From: Cordylochernes scorpioides
Lineage: Eukaryota; Arthropoda; Arachnida; Pseudoscorpiones; Chernetidae
Assembly (NCBI GenBank): GCA_030710605.1
Contig: CP092863.1
Location: 121,384,203 to 121,448,202, forward strand
DNA: 64,000 bases
Direction of reading: 5' to 3'
The notes under the pieces are model-generated. The model had not been told where the DNA came from and ran no database searches. It worked only from the letters and a program-made list of their open reading frames with translations. Positions 61,746-64,000 of the stretch are shown here, in pieces. Each line of letters begins with the position of its first letter. Positions within the stretch are counted from its first letter, which is position 1. The position numbers and the translations under genes were made by a program.

Positions 61746-62040
61746 GAGGGGGGGAGAAGTCCGACCACACCTCCCTGCGGTCCCCCCTGGACCCTTGGAA
61801 TATTCGACCAAATTCTGGTTCGTTTCCAAGGTGACTAACGTGGCAACGGCACCCATTTTCCAATGAGGAGCAAGCTTTACACACCCAAGATAATGGATAT
61901 TGCTGCTGCTGTGATAGAGATGCATGGAGACATCTGAGACTCTTCTTTAGACACGACAACAACAACCCTAAATACAAATTGTGATGTACAGTAATGATAC
62001 CATACATGTATTACATATAATACACCACCAGCGTATTGAT
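61746..62040 (+). pseudogene. LINE 3'-end remnant related to the composite's LINE
   Basis: The segment GATATTGCTGCTGCTGTGAT...GAGATGCATGGAGACATCTG is the inverse of the sequence near 63,245-63,300 and 17,765-17,810. It encodes the same MDIAAAVIEMHGDI tail. The preceding 120 bp may include the Cys-His region but is not clear. Confidence 0.5.
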
Positions 62041-62637
62041 GTATTTATCCTTTCTCCGCCAATCCCCTTAACGTTTATCGCTAGCCAGTGTCACTACAAT
62101 AAGAATTGACTTGCCCCAGAAGTTCTGGGAATTATTTTCTATTAAATAAATGTGAATAAATGGATGAATTTATTTGAAAATAGAGCAATCCATAAAGCAG
62201 ACTTTTTATTATGAATAGACAGCTTCATGCAGCTTGAGGAACTACACTACTATGCGACTTGATTTACATCAATGTAAATAATTAATAAGTTACTTTAGAA
62301 CATAACTCATTGTAAATAACTCAACTTGATCAACTTTCTCTCTCCACGATACTAATTATTACAGATAACTTCATCAACTTCCATCATTGCTTAACATACT
62401 GTAAATAACTATCTTGTGGTTTCTTCTATCTGCTTATGTTGTTGTTCATTTGTTTAATGTATATGTTTATCTAATGCTCTTTTTCTTAGTTGTTTATTTT
62501 CTTTTTGATAATTCTGTTACCTACTCTACTACAATTATTGTAAATAGTTTCACGCGCAATTATCCAGATCAGATATAGCGTGTCTTGTTTGCAACTGGTA
62601 ATAAATAAAAATTCATGATTAGGTATTCAATTAAAAA
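62041..62637. other. AT-rich DNA outside the arms
   Basis: No gene. Repeated GTAAATAACT-like motifs. Abuts TA and the composite left end. Confidence 0.5.
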
Positions 62638-62639
62638 TA

Positions 62640-63037
62640 CAGGGTGATCCAAAAGTCCCGCACAACTTTAAAAATTAATAACTCCGCAAATATTTGCGCT
62701 AGAGCAATGCGGTAAACACCATTGTGTTCAGGATGCAATGGGATTTTTTATGGCAAATAATGAAAAATTCGAAATTGATTTTAGTTAAAATTGTATTCGC
62801 TAGATGGCGTTCTACCAGAATCAGATATTCAGAGGCTAAATTGTTTGATAAATTGGAAAATATAACTGATCGGCACGTATTTTTTCTTTTTGAATACCAG
62901 GAAAGAACCCTAATAATATCAAATGATAAATTAATAAAACACCATTTCGCCAAAAGTTAGAAGAAATGGTTAACGATTTTTAAATACAATCTGAGATATG
63001 TAAAATAGGTATATGCAAATTTAAACATGTAGCAAAA
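62640..63037 (+). repeat. second copy of the composite's left inverted repeat
   Basis: Begins CAGGGTGATCCAAAAGTCCC after TA (62,638-62,639) and matches 17,184-17,582 throughout. Confidence 0.88.
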
Positions 63038-64000
63038 AAAAAAGATATTTTAGATGCGGTTTGTTGGAATACTCTCAGCTTTTTAAATTTCGAAAATAAT
63101 AATTTTCTATTTTTTTTTTTAATTCAACTTTCTCTCAGTATCGATTATATTTATTTTAATTCATTTGAAAAATATTTATCTATCTCTGATGATTTATTTT
63201 ACTCTGGAATGCCGTTGTTGTTTTTGTCGTGTCCAATAAAGAGCCTCAGATGTCTCCATGCATCTCTATCACTGCAGCAGCAGCATTGTCCACTATCTTG
63301 GGTGTGTAAAGCAGCTGCTCTGGGTCTATGCCAATTTTCTGCAGGGCTGCAGGCATGAGAATATGTGGGTAGGTGTTAGTTCCACACCAGGACAGTTGTT
63401 GCATGTTCTATAGGTTCTTGTGCCATCTGGATGTATTGTCATCCTTTATAATGTTTTGTTCTAAATCTTGTTATAGTTTTGTCATTTTTCTCTCGGATTT
63501 TATTTCACATTTTGATCTTTTCTTATTTTTTGTTTAATTATCTTGTATTTTGCAAAAGCAGTAGCGTCAAATAATGACATTTGTTCTTTCTTTTGGCTCA
63601 ACTTTCTGGCTTCTTTTGCAAATTCTACTGCCATTTCATTACCCCCGATCCAAACACTGGCAGGAATCCATTGTAGAATGCAGTTATTCTCCAGTGATAT
63701 CAGTTGAATAAGTAACGAGTATATTTTCTGTGTGATTATAGTATTGCCCTTCTGAATTGCTTCTAGATCGAATATGAAGTCGTTGTACGGTATATTATAA
63801 TTCCTTCTGCTTGATGCAGGGATGGTTGGTTCAGGCATACATCAAGAGCTTTCCAGATAGCTGTCAGTTCACAAGTGAAGTTTGACGAAATCTTTCTTGC
63901 TCCTTCTTTGATTTTGATGTATGTTCCATCTTGCAGTATTATGTTAATTCCAGCCCCTCCATTACTTATGGTAAGGTCTGATGATCCATCTGTATATGCT
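63038..64000 (-). pseudogene. LINE RNase H and C-terminal region, second composite copy
   Basis: Continues as at 17,583-18,217 and 19,680-20,000 without Helitrons. The minus strand shows the RNase H start at the window edge, LQWIPASVWIGGNEMAVEFA near 63,640 (the C-terminal RNase H motif with His replaced) and the Cys-His tail near 63,390. The element runs past the window end, so its right inverted repeat is not seen. Confidence 0.75.

Noticed and set aside
61726-62007. Cysteine-containing minus-strand ORF as a gene
   Set aside because: The opposite strand carries the LINE tail shared with 63,245-63,300. The minus frame has no independent support.

Overview
The window is animal nuclear DNA, AT-rich and almost entirely made of transposable elements and their remains. 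tRNA-headed SINEs, mariner, Helitrons, pogo/Tigger-like MITEs, RNase H-bearing LINEs, Copia and Gypsy elements together suggest an invertebrate, most likely an arthropod. I cannot name the species. Apart from possibly one small repeated ORF I see no convincing host gene.

The large-scale layout is a giant imperfect inverted repeat. The left arm (before position 1 to about 34,506) reads as the reverse complement of the right arm (42,398 to about 60,590). The right arm begins exactly at a 100-N assembly gap (42,298-42,397). The arms are collinear but differ by many insertions, nearly all in the left arm. For most of these the right arm preserves the empty site, so element ends and target duplications can be read directly. 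The arms may be two haplotypes scaffolded head to head or a true palindrome. Between them (34,507-42,297) lies single-copy sequence holding a nearly intact Gypsy LTR retrotransposon (36,918-42,139).

Left-arm insertions are: an EEP-endonuclease fragment (about 5.7-7.4 kb), a zinc-knuckle LINE ORF1 fragment (8,671-9,434), a Copia element lacking reverse transcriptase (11,749-15,037), a short Helitron (15,342-16,116), a pogo-like MITE (16,812-16,898), a 9.4-kb composite bounded by 399-bp inverted repeats (17,184-26,617), and a Tc1/mariner-superfamily element (28,342-28,921). The composite holds three LINE fragments, a mariner and a Helitron inserted into another Helitron of the same family. A second copy of its left end lies outside the arms at 62,640-64,000. 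A 118-bp satellite derived from a TIR element recurs in seven places with different copy numbers in the two arms.

The most unusual theme is ribozyme structure inside small foldback elements. Several families carry hammerhead motifs (CUGANGA, stem II, GAAA, minimal stem III, NUH, stem I), some with paired changes in stem II. Another abundant foldback family carries all three hammerhead strands with exact junction placement but in a non-cyclic order, which would need a pseudoknotted fold. A Tyr/Pro/Gln-rich 163-residue ORF (29,690-30,181 and 46,795-47,286) is almost unchanged between the arms although its 3' flank has diverged.
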